Positions 27,462 through 35,078 of a DNA stretch of 64,000 bases are shown here, piece by piece (the stretch's first letter is position 1; the number at the start of each line of letters is the position of its first letter). The DNA is taken from assembly GCA_949123685.1 (NCBI GenBank), contig CASBHZ010000001.1, forward strand, positions 27,927 to 91,926. The letters run 5' to 3'. A model generated the notes under the pieces. The model was not told the origin of the DNA and did no database searches. It worked only from the letters and a program-made list of their open reading frames with translations. This stretch comes from an uncultured Bacteroidales bacterium. GTDB taxonomy: Bacteria; Bacteroidota; Bacteroidia; Bacteroidales; Muribaculaceae. A program made the position numbers and the translations under genes.

Positions 27462-28493
27462 TTATTTACCGGGTACACCATAAATCTGCATCTTGTCAAT
27501 CTCCCAAGTGCCAGAGAGGCTTGATGTCGATGTGTAACGGAAAGCTACCTGAATTTTCTTACCGCTGAATTTATCAAGATTTGCATAACCGGAATCAGAG
27601 AATGTCCATGAATTTCCGGCAGGAGGAATAGGCAAGGTTATTGTCTCCCATTCTTCCGAGCCAGCCTCACGAACAAGTGTCTGACACATCTGGTTGAATG
27701 TATCCACATTATTGAAATAGTTAGCGGCAGAATGAACGTTCATACGAATTTCCCCGAAACCGGTGAGGTCAATCTCTTCAGATATTGCCATGGCATCTGT
27801 TGTCACGGCAGATCCGGATCTTCCACCGGTTGCGACAAAACCATATTGGGCATTAAGTTTCCATGTCTCGAATCCGGCTGTCGAAGGATTGCCTTGATCA
27901 AACGTGAAGCCTTGCATGCCACCCATGAAGTTAAGATTCTTTATCGGTTTTGATCCTATGGGAAGAACCATATTGGGATCGGGTTCAATACCTTCCGGTC
28001 CCCAGTTATATGCAGACACGCTACGCACTCCGTAAGCCGAACAATATTTCGAACCTGTCTCACCATAGAGGCAAACTTCCTTACCTTGATTCTCGGGATG
28101 GTCTCCAAGGTTTACTGCATTACGCACATTGCCGCTCGGAAGCTGCACGGGCACACACTTCGACCAGTCTCTCTCATTGGGGTCTGCAGCAATGAGTATA
28201 TTAGTCTTCACCGTAGCAGGAACTGTAAAATTAGCAGTCTCCTGTTTGAGCACATTGCCGATATTGGTATCTACAAAGCCTACGATATAGCCCCTCACCC
28301 ATACGGTTTCACCTAAAGTTTCATTAATGCTACCAAGGCTTGCCTGATACGCAGTCATGGGATTATCCCAAGCGCCGGTGCCTATGCCCCCCTCCGGAAC
28401 AATCACCGGAGGCTGAGCCAAATCATCGTTACATGCCCCGAGACCCATAGCCATAAGGAGCATCAGCGAGAATATGATCTTTATATTTTTCAT
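27462..28493 (-). CDS. Lipoprotein with DUF6359-like OB-fold and choice-of-anchor J domain
   Basis: The 343-residue protein has a lipobox (GLGACNDD). A single DUF6359-like OB-fold module covers about residues 38-155 (VWVRGYIVGFVDTNIGN and VNLGDHPENQGKEVCLYG), and a choice-of-anchor J domain covers about 185-340 (GTWEIDKMQIYG at the end). It looks like a shorter version of its downstream neighbour. It lies 72 bases after the TonB receptor gene, with a hairpin in the gap that may lower or separate its expression. Function is inferred from context only. Confidence 0.72.
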   Translation of the reverse strand: MKNIKIIFSLMLLMAMGLGACNDDLAQPPVIVPEGGIGTGAWDNPMTAYQASLGSINETLGETVWVRGYIVGFVDTNIGNVLKQETANFTVPATVKTNILIAADPNERDWSKCVPVQLPSGNVRNAVNLGDHPENQGKEVCLYGETGSKYCSAYGVRSVSAYNWGPEGIEPDPNMVLPIGSKPIKNLNFMGGMQGFTFDQGNPSTAGFETWKLNAQYGFVATGGRSGSAVTTDAMAISEEIDLTGFGEIRMNVHSAANYFNNVDTFNQMCQTLVREAGSEEWETITLPIPPAGNSWTFSDSGYANLDKFSGKKIQVAFRYTSTSSLSGTWEIDKMQIYGVPGK

Positions 28494-28515
28494 TTTAGTT
28501 TATTTTATTTTTATG

Positions 28516-28550
28516 TTTTCGGTTGTCAGTACATTTCTGACAACTGAAAA
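28516..28550 (-). terminator. Intercistronic hairpin between TonB receptor and lipoprotein genes
   Basis: Fourteen-base arms with one mismatch (28516-28529 and 28537-28550) around seven bases are followed on the minus strand by an A/T-rich tract. It could be a partial terminator or an mRNA-stabilising hairpin inside the operon. Confidence 0.6.
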
Positions 28551-28565
28551 CTTAAAACCGAAAAC

Positions 28566-31349
28566 TTAAAACCTTATACCCACATTAAAGAAGACGCGTA
28601 TGCCCTGGGCATAATAGATCTTGTTGGGGAATTTATTCACGTTATAGTCTGTATAGTCAAACTTACCCTCCTGATAACCGCCGGTCTGGATATTGCGATT
28701 GTTGAGAAGGTTGTTCACACTGAGATTGAAGTTTATAGATCCGAAGTTAGTGTAAAGAATCTTTCCGATAGAAAGGTTCATCACCCATTCCGAGTTGAGT
28801 TTATCCTGATGAGTGATCTGATTGCGACGCTGGATATATTCCTCCTCAGAAGTGCAGAACTTCCAAAGACCGGGCATCTCTTCATGACGCGCGGGCGAAA
28901 GGTCGATCCAGTTATCACCAAACCACTGACCGTTCACTTCAAAGAACCATTGCTTGATATTATAGTTCAGACCGATCGAATAAGCCTGCTGGGGAGTTCC
29001 ACCGATATGGTAGTTCTTGAGATATACACGACGTGTCACGTCTTCCTGAGAACCATTCTCATAGCTACGAACACCAAGAGGATTATTCTCATATGTGTTG
29101 CGTGAGAATGTTCCGGCTGCTGAAACCGACAGGTTGCTGAGTATCTTGTATTCCATGCCAAGCTCGATACCTTTGTATTCTGTCTCCATTCCTGACATTG
29201 AATAGTTCATGAAAGTGTTGAGCTGATAGTCATAGAAACCTGAACGTTTGATGCCGTCCCACATGCGGGTATAGAAGCCAGTAACAGATCCGCGGAAGCG
29301 GGCATAGTTCCAAGTGTAAGAGAGGTCTGCAGAGAAGAAACGCTCTGATTTTAGACCCTGTACGGAAGTGTCTTTCGTACGGGGAGACACATAGCTATAG
29401 TCGGGCATAGGAGCACGTGAACCATAAGAAACATGGACGGTGAAATAGTTACGTCCGTCAAGTTTGTAGGTGGCACCTGCCTTCAGGGCAGCATTGTCGA
29501 ATGAATGATGCTTTCCGGTGCCGAGTGAGTTTTCAGGTGCACGTCCGTTCTGCATGTTACCATGGCGCACAAAGTCTGTGAAACTAACCTCAAGACCATA
29601 GTTCACGTTCCAGTGAGCCGTGGTGATCTGATTCTGAACCCATGCGCGGGCATTGATGCTGCGGATATTATAGTCGTAACCGAACACATCCCCTTTATAA
29701 ACCTTGCGGTTGGGGTTGCGCATATCATTCTGAAGGATATTGGGATTGCCGGCGAAGTCGCGCTCCGAGAAGTTGTCAATGTCACGCCAGAACTCGCCGC
29801 CGAGAAGATCACGGATAGTCTTATAGTAATGTCCGTCGCTATAATTCACGCTCAGACCTCCCTGAAGAGTCATGTTGTCATTGATACGATGATCAAGATA
29901 TGAGTTGAGCATCCATGAGGTCAGGTTTGAATGACGGTTCTCGAGGATATAGCTTGACTGACCCAAAAGTTCGGGATTGCGGTCAAACTGCTGCCTGTTA
30001 AGAAGGTTGGTCTGATAGAGTCTGTTCCAGTCAATCTGACGGTGAGCTTTATCGCCTCCCCACCAGTCTGTAACAAAATCAAAAACTTCCTGCTGCGCTG
30101 CGTAAAGATCGGGATCAGTGAAGGGGTCTGCCGTAGGCTTGTAGTAAGATGGCAGATAGCGGTAATAGTCGGGACGTGGATCCGCAGTCTGATACCAGTT
30201 GAGTGCTGAGCTGCTATAGCGGTTGTTGCGGAAAGCGATACCGGTGTTCAGCTTCGTTCCCATCTTGGGTTTCCATATCCAGTTGAGGACAACAGAGGGA
30301 TCCACAGACTCAACGATACGTGCACTTTTCTTTTTGCCGTCGAGATAACCCCACGACGGATTATAGAGATTTGTTCCTGCAAGGTCGTAAGCTTCCTGAG
30401 TGGCAGCGGAGTTTGTGGCACGCTGCGTAGGTGCGCCCCATGCCGAGAGATTCAGTGAATGCTGATCGTTGAATACTTTCTGGAGACTCAGCTGCAAACC
30501 TACAGAATTATAGAACGTGCCTTCGATCACACCTTCCGGCGCATAACGCCCTATCACATTTGCAGAGAAAGCCCATCCTTTGGAATTAAGTCCTGTTGAA
30601 TACTGCAACATGGCGCGCAGCATATAGTTCGAGTTAGTATATGAGAGATTTCCCCTGAAACCGGGGGCATATTCGGAAGCATAGGTTGTAAAATTGCTTG
30701 CACCTCCTATGTTGCCGAAACCGAAGGGAGCTGCCTCCATACCGATATCAGTGGTGCGGTTGCGGAAAGCACCGGAAGTCATACCGCCAAGACCGGAGAA
30801 ATTAAAACGTCCGCGCATGGCGTCGTTGAAATTGATACCGTTGATATAACCGTTATTCCAGTTGCTGTCATAACCGCGCCAGCGGAAACGGGCGATGGAG
30901 AAATCATAATTTGATGCCTGGTAGTAGATATCGTCTGTCGCACCTTGAATGGTACCTACGCTTTGACCGGATCCTTCATCATCGAGGATCTGCTCCTCAT
31001 CGAAAAGGAAATCGTCACTGTCAAGCTCCTGACCATCGAAGCCTGTGGGGTCAAGACGGATCTCGCCTATATTCTTCACCAAGCCTTCTACGATTTTGAC
31101 ATCCTTATAAGCGTCTGCATAGCCATAAGCAATAATCTGAAGAACATCCGTGCCTGGAGCAGCCTTGGAAATGGTAAACGTACCGTCCGAACCGCTGGTC
31201 ACGAAAATTGCCTGATCGCGCAGAAGGATATTGGCATCTGCAACAGCCTTACCGGTACGGGCATCGACCAGAGTGCCGGTAAGCCCTGTCGCGGCAAGCG
31301 ACGGAAGAGCCATACACAGCAGCATTAGCAATGATAATTTAATTCGCAT
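28566..31349 (-). CDS. TonB-dependent receptor with N-terminal carboxypeptidase-like domain
   Basis: The 927-residue protein has a signal peptide (1-19), a carboxypeptidase-D-like regulatory domain (about 20-100, GLTGTLVDARTGKAVADANI), a short acidic linker (FLFDEEQILDDEG), then a plug region and a 22-strand-type barrel ending in VFFNVGIRF. The plug is divergent from SusC, and no SusD gene is adjacent. Instead it is flanked by an endonuclease/exonuclease/phosphatase gene upstream (36-base gap) and OB-fold lipoproteins downstream. Uptake of nucleic-acid fragments or a phosphate-containing breakdown product is the inferred role. Confidence 0.87.
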   Translation of the reverse strand: MRIKLSLLMLLCMALPSLAATGLTGTLVDARTGKAVADANILLRDQAIFVTSGSDGTFTISKAAPGTDVLQIIAYGYADAYKDVKIVEGLVKNIGEIRLDPTGFDGQELDSDDFLFDEEQILDDEGSGQSVGTIQGATDDIYYQASNYDFSIARFRWRGYDSNWNNGYINGINFNDAMRGRFNFSGLGGMTSGAFRNRTTDIGMEAAPFGFGNIGGASNFTTYASEYAPGFRGNLSYTNSNYMLRAMLQYSTGLNSKGWAFSANVIGRYAPEGVIEGTFYNSVGLQLSLQKVFNDQHSLNLSAWGAPTQRATNSAATQEAYDLAGTNLYNPSWGYLDGKKKSARIVESVDPSVVLNWIWKPKMGTKLNTGIAFRNNRYSSSALNWYQTADPRPDYYRYLPSYYKPTADPFTDPDLYAAQQEVFDFVTDWWGGDKAHRQIDWNRLYQTNLLNRQQFDRNPELLGQSSYILENRHSNLTSWMLNSYLDHRINDNMTLQGGLSVNYSDGHYYKTIRDLLGGEFWRDIDNFSERDFAGNPNILQNDMRNPNRKVYKGDVFGYDYNIRSINARAWVQNQITTAHWNVNYGLEVSFTDFVRHGNMQNGRAPENSLGTGKHHSFDNAALKAGATYKLDGRNYFTVHVSYGSRAPMPDYSYVSPRTKDTSVQGLKSERFFSADLSYTWNYARFRGSVTGFYTRMWDGIKRSGFYDYQLNTFMNYSMSGMETEYKGIELGMEYKILSNLSVSAAGTFSRNTYENNPLGVRSYENGSQEDVTRRVYLKNYHIGGTPQQAYSIGLNYNIKQWFFEVNGQWFGDNWIDLSPARHEEMPGLWKFCTSEEEYIQRRNQITHQDKLNSEWVMNLSIGKILYTNFGSINFNLSVNNLLNNRNIQTGGYQEGKFDYTDYNVNKFPNKIYYAQGIRVFFNVGIRF

Positions 31350-31385
31350 AATTTAGTATCTTGTTTTTGTATGTTGTTGTTTTAA

Positions 31386-32441
31386 TTACTTCTTCACTTC
31401 CTGCACAAGGAATATCTCCGTCGGCAGGTGATCTGAATATCCGTTGGTCCATGCGCCTCCGGAGAAGGTGCGGTGCGGATAACCACGGTATTGACCGTCG
31501 CTCTGAAGCAGGAATTGCTTATTGAACACTTCCGCCCCATGATATTTAAGCCCGGCTGCACCGTCAACCAGATTCTTGTTAACTATAATCTGATCGAAAA
31601 GGTCCCAGCCTCCACGATAGATATAAGAACCGATACCTTTGTCGAGTTTCTCCCAGAAAGGATTGAAGAAACCGCCGTCAGGCGTATCCCCGATTTTCTT
31701 TACGGCTCCCAAAGTCTCTGCAACACTCTTGTTGTGCGGATCGTCATTTAGGTCTCCCATCACTATCACACCCATCTTCGGATCAATCTTATAGAGGGAA
31801 TCCGCAATAGAACGGCTTAAAGAGGCGGCAGCCTCACGCAGCCAGCTGCTTTCCTTCTCACCGCCACGGCGCGAAGGCCAGTGATTGACAATGACAGCAA
31901 CACGCTTGCCACCCATAAGACCTACCACACACATCTGGTCGCGTGTCTTGAAATTGGGAAGTTCGGGCACAACAAGACGGTGATTCGTCACATTTATCAC
32001 ACGGAAAAGTTTCGGATTGTAGAGAAGACCAACATCCACACCTCGGGCATCGGGCGAATCATGATGACATATCTGGAGATTCCAATCCTTGATTGCATCT
32101 GCTTTCACAAGATCCTGAAGCACGGTTATATTCTCGATTTCGCTCACACCGATAACCGCCGGACCAATCGGAGTAGTCTTTGTGGTCATCTGCGATATGG
32201 CATAGGAGAGATTCTTTATTTTCGACCAATACTTCTTGCCATCCCATTTATATGACCCGGCAGGAGAAAACTCCTTATCGTATTTCCCGTTGTTGTTGAT
32301 AGTGTCGAAAAGGTTCTCAAGGTTATAGAAAGCGACACCGAAAGTGCGGTATTGCTTTCGTGTCTGTGCGTTAACGCACAGACACGCCGACACTCCGATC
32401 AGGAGTGTCAGCGCCAATGCGGTTAGTCTGTTAAGTTTCAT
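31386..32441 (-). CDS. Secreted endonuclease/exonuclease/phosphatase family protein
   Basis: The 351-residue protein has a signal peptide ending near VNAQ (residue 25). The fold is DNase I-like: FYNLENLFDTIN (metal-binding Asn/Glu), VIGVSEIEN (catalytic Glu), VIVNHWPSRRGG (His), VIVMGDLNDDPHNKS (Asp-Asn) and YSDHLP (final Asp-His) are all present. Members hydrolyse phosphodiester or phosphomonoester bonds. It lies between deoC (18 bases upstream) and the TonB receptor. A 28-base palindrome and a second dyad sit within its signal-peptide codons (32359-32412). Confidence 0.87.
   Translation of the reverse strand: MKLNRLTALALTLLIGVSACLCVNAQTRKQYRTFGVAFYNLENLFDTINNNGKYDKEFSPAGSYKWDGKKYWSKIKNLSYAISQMTTKTTPIGPAVIGVSEIENITVLQDLVKADAIKDWNLQICHHDSPDARGVDVGLLYNPKLFRVINVTNHRLVVPELPNFKTRDQMCVVGLMGGKRVAVIVNHWPSRRGGEKESSWLREAAASLSRSIADSLYKIDPKMGVIVMGDLNDDPHNKSVAETLGAVKKIGDTPDGGFFNPFWEKLDKGIGSYIYRGGWDLFDQIIVNKNLVDGAAGLKYHGAEVFNKQFLLQSDGQYRGYPHRTFSGGAWTNGYSDHLPTEIFLVQEVKK
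32359..32412. repeat. 28-base perfect palindrome plus a second hairpin inside the EEP gene's 5' codons
   Basis: Positions 32359-32386 are a perfect palindrome with arm CGTGTCTGTGCGTT. Next to it, GACACTCC and GGAGTGTC form a second dyad around GATCA. Both lie within codons of about 10-28 of the EEP gene. Confidence 0.75.
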
Positions 32442-32459
32442 TTGAGGTGGATATGGAGA

Positions 32460-33338
32460 TTAGAAATATTTCACCTCTTCACCGGTCATAGTGGCAAGCA
32501 GGCTGTTGGCAAGACTGCTCGCGCCGAGACGGAAGAGATCATGATTGAACCATTCGTCACCGAGAACCTCTTTCACTATTGCATAATAATGAAGCGCCTC
32601 TTCTGATGTGCGAACCCCGCCTGCAGCCTTGAAACCTACCTTGTTGCCGGTCTTCTCATAATACTCCTTGATACACTGGCACATTACATATGCAGCCTCA
32701 AGGGAAGCTCCGGAATATATTTTGCCGGTAGAAGTCTTGATGAAGTCAGCTCCGCTATACATTGAAAGGATTGATGCTTTCTTTATATTGGCAGCAGTCT
32801 TCAGGCAACCGGTTTCAAGGATAACCTTAAGCTTGGCATCGCGTGCCGTGTGCTTAAGCTCGATAATCTCGTCGCACAAATCCTCATAGTTCTCATCAAG
32901 GAAACGACCCACATTCATCACGATATCAACCTCGTTGGCACCACCTTCAACAGCCATTGCAACATCTGCAACCTTGACGGCGTCGAATGTCTGGCTTGAA
33001 GGGAAGCCGCCTGCAACTACAGCAATATCCACACCCTCTACATCAAGGTTGGATTTAACAACTTCAGCGAAGTTGCTGTAAACACAGATTGCCGCCACGT
33101 TCTTAAACTGGGGGTAATCATTATCGAAATCGTTCACACGCTGTGTGAACTTAGACACACTCCGCACGCTGTCTTCTGTGCTCAGGGTTGTCAGGTCAAT
33201 AGAGCTGAAAAGGAACTGATAAACTTCCGGAGTGGCATACTTACCGGATTCTTCAATTATCTTCTTAACTTCTTTTGCCACAAATTCGTCATTTTCGACG
33301 ACCTTGCTTTCGGCAAGTGTTTTCTGGTATCTATCCAT
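32460..33338 (-). CDS. deoC: Deoxyribose-phosphate aldolase
   Basis: The enzyme splits 2-deoxyribose-5-phosphate to glyceraldehyde-3-phosphate and acetaldehyde, the last step of deoxynucleoside breakdown. The Schiff-base lysine is in GADFIKTSTGK and the second lysine in GFKAAGGVRT; the AVEGGANEVDIVMNVG region is also typical. At 292 residues it is the longer Bacteroidota form. It precedes the EEP gene by 18 bases, so it heads the receptor operon. A TATATTTG -7 box lies about 40 bases upstream of the ATG (33378-33385) on the minus strand. The pairing with nucleases supports deoxyribonucleotide catabolism. Confidence 0.95.
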   Translation of the reverse strand: MDRYQKTLAESKVVENDEFVAKEVKKIIEESGKYATPEVYQFLFSSIDLTTLSTEDSVRSVSKFTQRVNDFDNDYPQFKNVAAICVYSNFAEVVKSNLDVEGVDIAVVAGGFPSSQTFDAVKVADVAMAVEGGANEVDIVMNVGRFLDENYEDLCDEIIELKHTARDAKLKVILETGCLKTAANIKKASILSMYSGADFIKTSTGKIYSGASLEAAYVMCQCIKEYYEKTGNKVGFKAAGGVRTSEEALHYYAIVKEVLGDEWFNHDLFRLGASSLANSLLATMTGEEVKYF

Positions 33339-33449
33339 AAGAATCGTCAGTTATATGGTGTAATAAATATTAACTTGCAAATATATCCAATTCTTTTTTA
33401 TAAATAAAATATTTTTACCTATTGTTAAACACTTTTTTATAAGTTTAAA

Positions 33450-34040
33450 TCATTCTTTAGTTAAACGGCGAGCAATACGATCCGGATTTCTTGACAAGAA
33501 ATCCGCCCATGATTTCGGACCTTTAGCCACTTGTGGCTTACCCGTTTCATAGAAATGCGTAAGCGCAGCGGCAAGCGCATCCGTGGCATCAAGCAGATGG
33601 GGCATCTTGTCTGCCGGAATGTTCAGCAGACGCTTCAACATCTCTGCCACCCGTTCTTTAGATGCCGATCCGGTGCCGGTCACCGCCTGCTTTATAGACA
33701 AAGGGGCATACTCGGCAATAGGTATGTCACGACTGAGCGCAGCAGCCATAGCCACCCCCTGGGCACGCCCCAGTTTCAGCATAGACTGCACGTTCTTGCC
33801 AAAGAAGGGAGCCTCAATCGCAAGCTCATCGGGTAGATATTGCTCCACAAGTCCCGTCACCCTCTCGAAGATACGGTGCAGACGCTTATAATGGCTTTCG
33901 AACTTGCTAAGCTGGATAACACCCATCACCACAACCTCCGCTTTCTTGCCATTAATGCCCAGAACGCCATATCCCATGACATTCGTACCCGGGTCAATAC
34001 CCATTATCACACGCTCATATTTTCTTACTTCTTCATTCAT
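33450..34040 (-). CDS. ruvC: Holliday junction resolvase RuvC
   Basis: RuvC cleaves Holliday junctions in the RuvABC complex. The 196-residue protein has the RNase H-fold acidic residues: Asp in [13 protein letters not shown], Glu in [13 protein letters not shown], and the C-terminal Asp pair in [12 protein letters not shown]. The ATG at 34040 has no Shine-Dalgarno sequence; its leader is largely the left arm of heptad hairpin copy 2. DUF4286 lies upstream in the same direction, 95 bases away. Confidence 0.96.
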   Translation of the reverse strand: MNEEVRKYERVIMGIDPGTNVMGYGVLGINGKKAEVVVMGVIQLSKFESHYKRLHRIFERVTGLVEQYLPDELAIEAPFFGKNVQSMLKLGRAQGVAMAAALSRDIPIAEYAPLSIKQAVTGTGSASKERVAEMLKRLLNIPADKMPHLLDATDALAAALTHFYETGKPQVAKGPKSWADFLSRNPDRIARRLTKE

Positions 34041-34051
34041 GGGGGTTGGGG

Positions 34052-34140
34052 TTTAGGCTTTAGGCTTTAGGCTTTAGATTATACGTGGCTTAATCCCGAA
34101 TCAAACTCTAAAGCCTAAAACCTAAAGCCTAACGCCTAAA
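34052..34140. repeat. TTAGGNN heptad hairpin element, copy 2
   Basis: The left arm (34052-34078) is TTTAGGC three times plus TTTAGA. The right arm (34107-34140) is the inverted complement and pairs at about 25 of 27 positions around a 28-base loop. The right arm contains the TAG stop codon (34136-34138) of the DUF4286 gene as its first heptad. The left arm sits 11 bases in front of the ruvC start codon. Confidence 0.85.
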
Positions 34141-34444
34141 AAATACTCTCGAATACTGACGTGAACACCATAGCATCCGGAGCGAAACGACGCTCAAATG
34201 CTGCAACGAGAGGACGCAGACGCTTTGCCACCCACGTCTCCACCTCATCAATAGTCTCAAACTCTCCCTGAAAAGCTACACTAAGAGCCTGGGAAGCATC
34301 TGCCTCCTCACCTCCAGCCTGACGCATCACAGACAGGCGCGAGCGCCCCTCCGGACCAGCCTTATGCGCCAACGGCGCAAACCATTCCAGAAACTCCGCT
34401 CCGCGTTGCGGATCAACCATAAATGTTGCGTTATGTATCAGCAT
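34136..34444 (-). CDS. DUF4286 family protein
   Basis: This 102-residue protein belongs to the small DUF4286 family found across Bacteroidota: N-terminal MLIHNATFMVD, then EFLEWFAPLAHKA and a final VFTSVFESIF. The ferredoxin-like alpha-beta pattern suggests a dimeric alpha/beta-barrel fold, and the function is unknown. It lies upstream of ruvC, as often seen in the order (family neighbourhood from memory). Its stop codon TAG lies inside the first heptad of the hairpin element, so its last codons may have been shaped by that element. Confidence 0.8.
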   Translation of the reverse strand: MLIHNATFMVDPQRGAEFLEWFAPLAHKAGPEGRSRLSVMRQAGGEEADASQALSVAFQGEFETIDEVETWVAKRLRPLVAAFERRFAPDAMVFTSVFESIF

Positions 34445-34608
34445 CCCTATATCTTCTATTTATTCTTAATTTTACACTTTCAATATTTTTACTCTCAATA
34501 TGGTCAATTAATAAAAACAACCACGAGCCTTAAATATCTCATTAAATTTCCGCGTGCCAACGCATCTACAATCGTGTTAACGCGTAAGTAAGAACCTTGT
34601 TTATCATA

Positions 34609-34803
34609 AGAAGTTGTTTAAACTAATTTAAATTATAAAAAATTCCGAGGAATTGTAAACATTATGGCAATCTTTATTAATCTTTTGGGCATCTTTGTCC
34701 GCATTCATCGGAACCAACCGGGAGGTTGCTTCTTCTTCAATCGGGCAAACCTGCTCCAAAATCTTAATAAATCTTACCCTAAAAATTAGTTTAAACAACT
34801 TCT
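34609..34803. mobile_element. 195-bp MITE-like element with 21-bp perfect terminal inverted repeats
   Basis: AGAAGTTGTTTAAACTAATTT (21 bases) begins at 34609, and its exact inverted complement ends at 34803. No clear target-site duplication is visible. On the minus strand, a 57-codon frame without an ATG start (34801 down to a stop at 34628-34630) fills the interior. A CAACC-GGGA-GGTTG dyad lies at 34715-34728. The end motif recurs at 2475-2492, 54737-54752 and 62915-62932. The rest of the 425-base gap (34445-34608, 34804-34869) shows nothing clear. Confidence 0.65.
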
Positions 34804-34869
34804 AAATATGAAAAAACGGTATGTTTTAATAAAACACACCGCCAAAACAAAATTATGAAAAACATTTCG

Positions 34870-34943
34870 AGCCTCTTGTCGGATTCGAACCAACGACCCC
34901 GAGATTACAAATCACGTGCTCTGGCCAACTGAGCTAAAGAGGC
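34870..34943 (-). tRNA. tRNA-Thr (anticodon TGT)
   Basis: The complement folds as a full cloverleaf: acceptor GCCTCTT / AAGAGGC, D stem GCTC / GAGC, anticodon loop TTTGTAA, T arm GTTGG-TTCGAAT-CCGAC. The anticodon stem has one T-T mismatch. The discriminator base is T. It is directly 3' of the SRP RNA and probably cotranscribed with it. Confidence 0.93.
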
Positions 34944-34946
34944 AGG

Positions 34947-35045
34947 TGGGCGAGCTTACTCCATCGCACCGCTCAACCCGCTACCCTTGCTTCGGTCAAG
35001 ACCTGGGGGATTTACGGGGAGCTGGTCGTGAAGGACTCACCCGAT
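34947..35045 (-). ncRNA. ffs: Signal recognition particle RNA (4.5S-like, small bacterial type)
   Basis: The complement folds into one long hairpin. The closing stem GGGTGAG / CTCGCCC, the inner stems (GCTCCCCG / CGGGTTGAGC) and the apical domain containing CAGG opposite AGCA with a UUGACC loop match the conserved Ffh-binding site, equivalent to CAGG...AGCA in E. coli 4.5S RNA. Its 3' end abuts tRNA-Thr with three to four bases between. A textbook Bacteroidota promoter lies directly upstream. Confidence 0.9.
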
Positions 35046-35046
35046 G

Positions 35047-35078
35047 CAAAATTACAATTTTTTTTTCAATCCACCAAA
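35047..35078 (-). promoter_or_regulatory. Promoter of SRP RNA-tRNA-Thr unit
   Basis: On the minus strand, TTTG (35075-35078), 20 bases and TAATTTTG (35047-35054) match the Bacteroidota consensus exactly. The RNA starts within a few bases of the -7 box. Confidence 0.85.
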
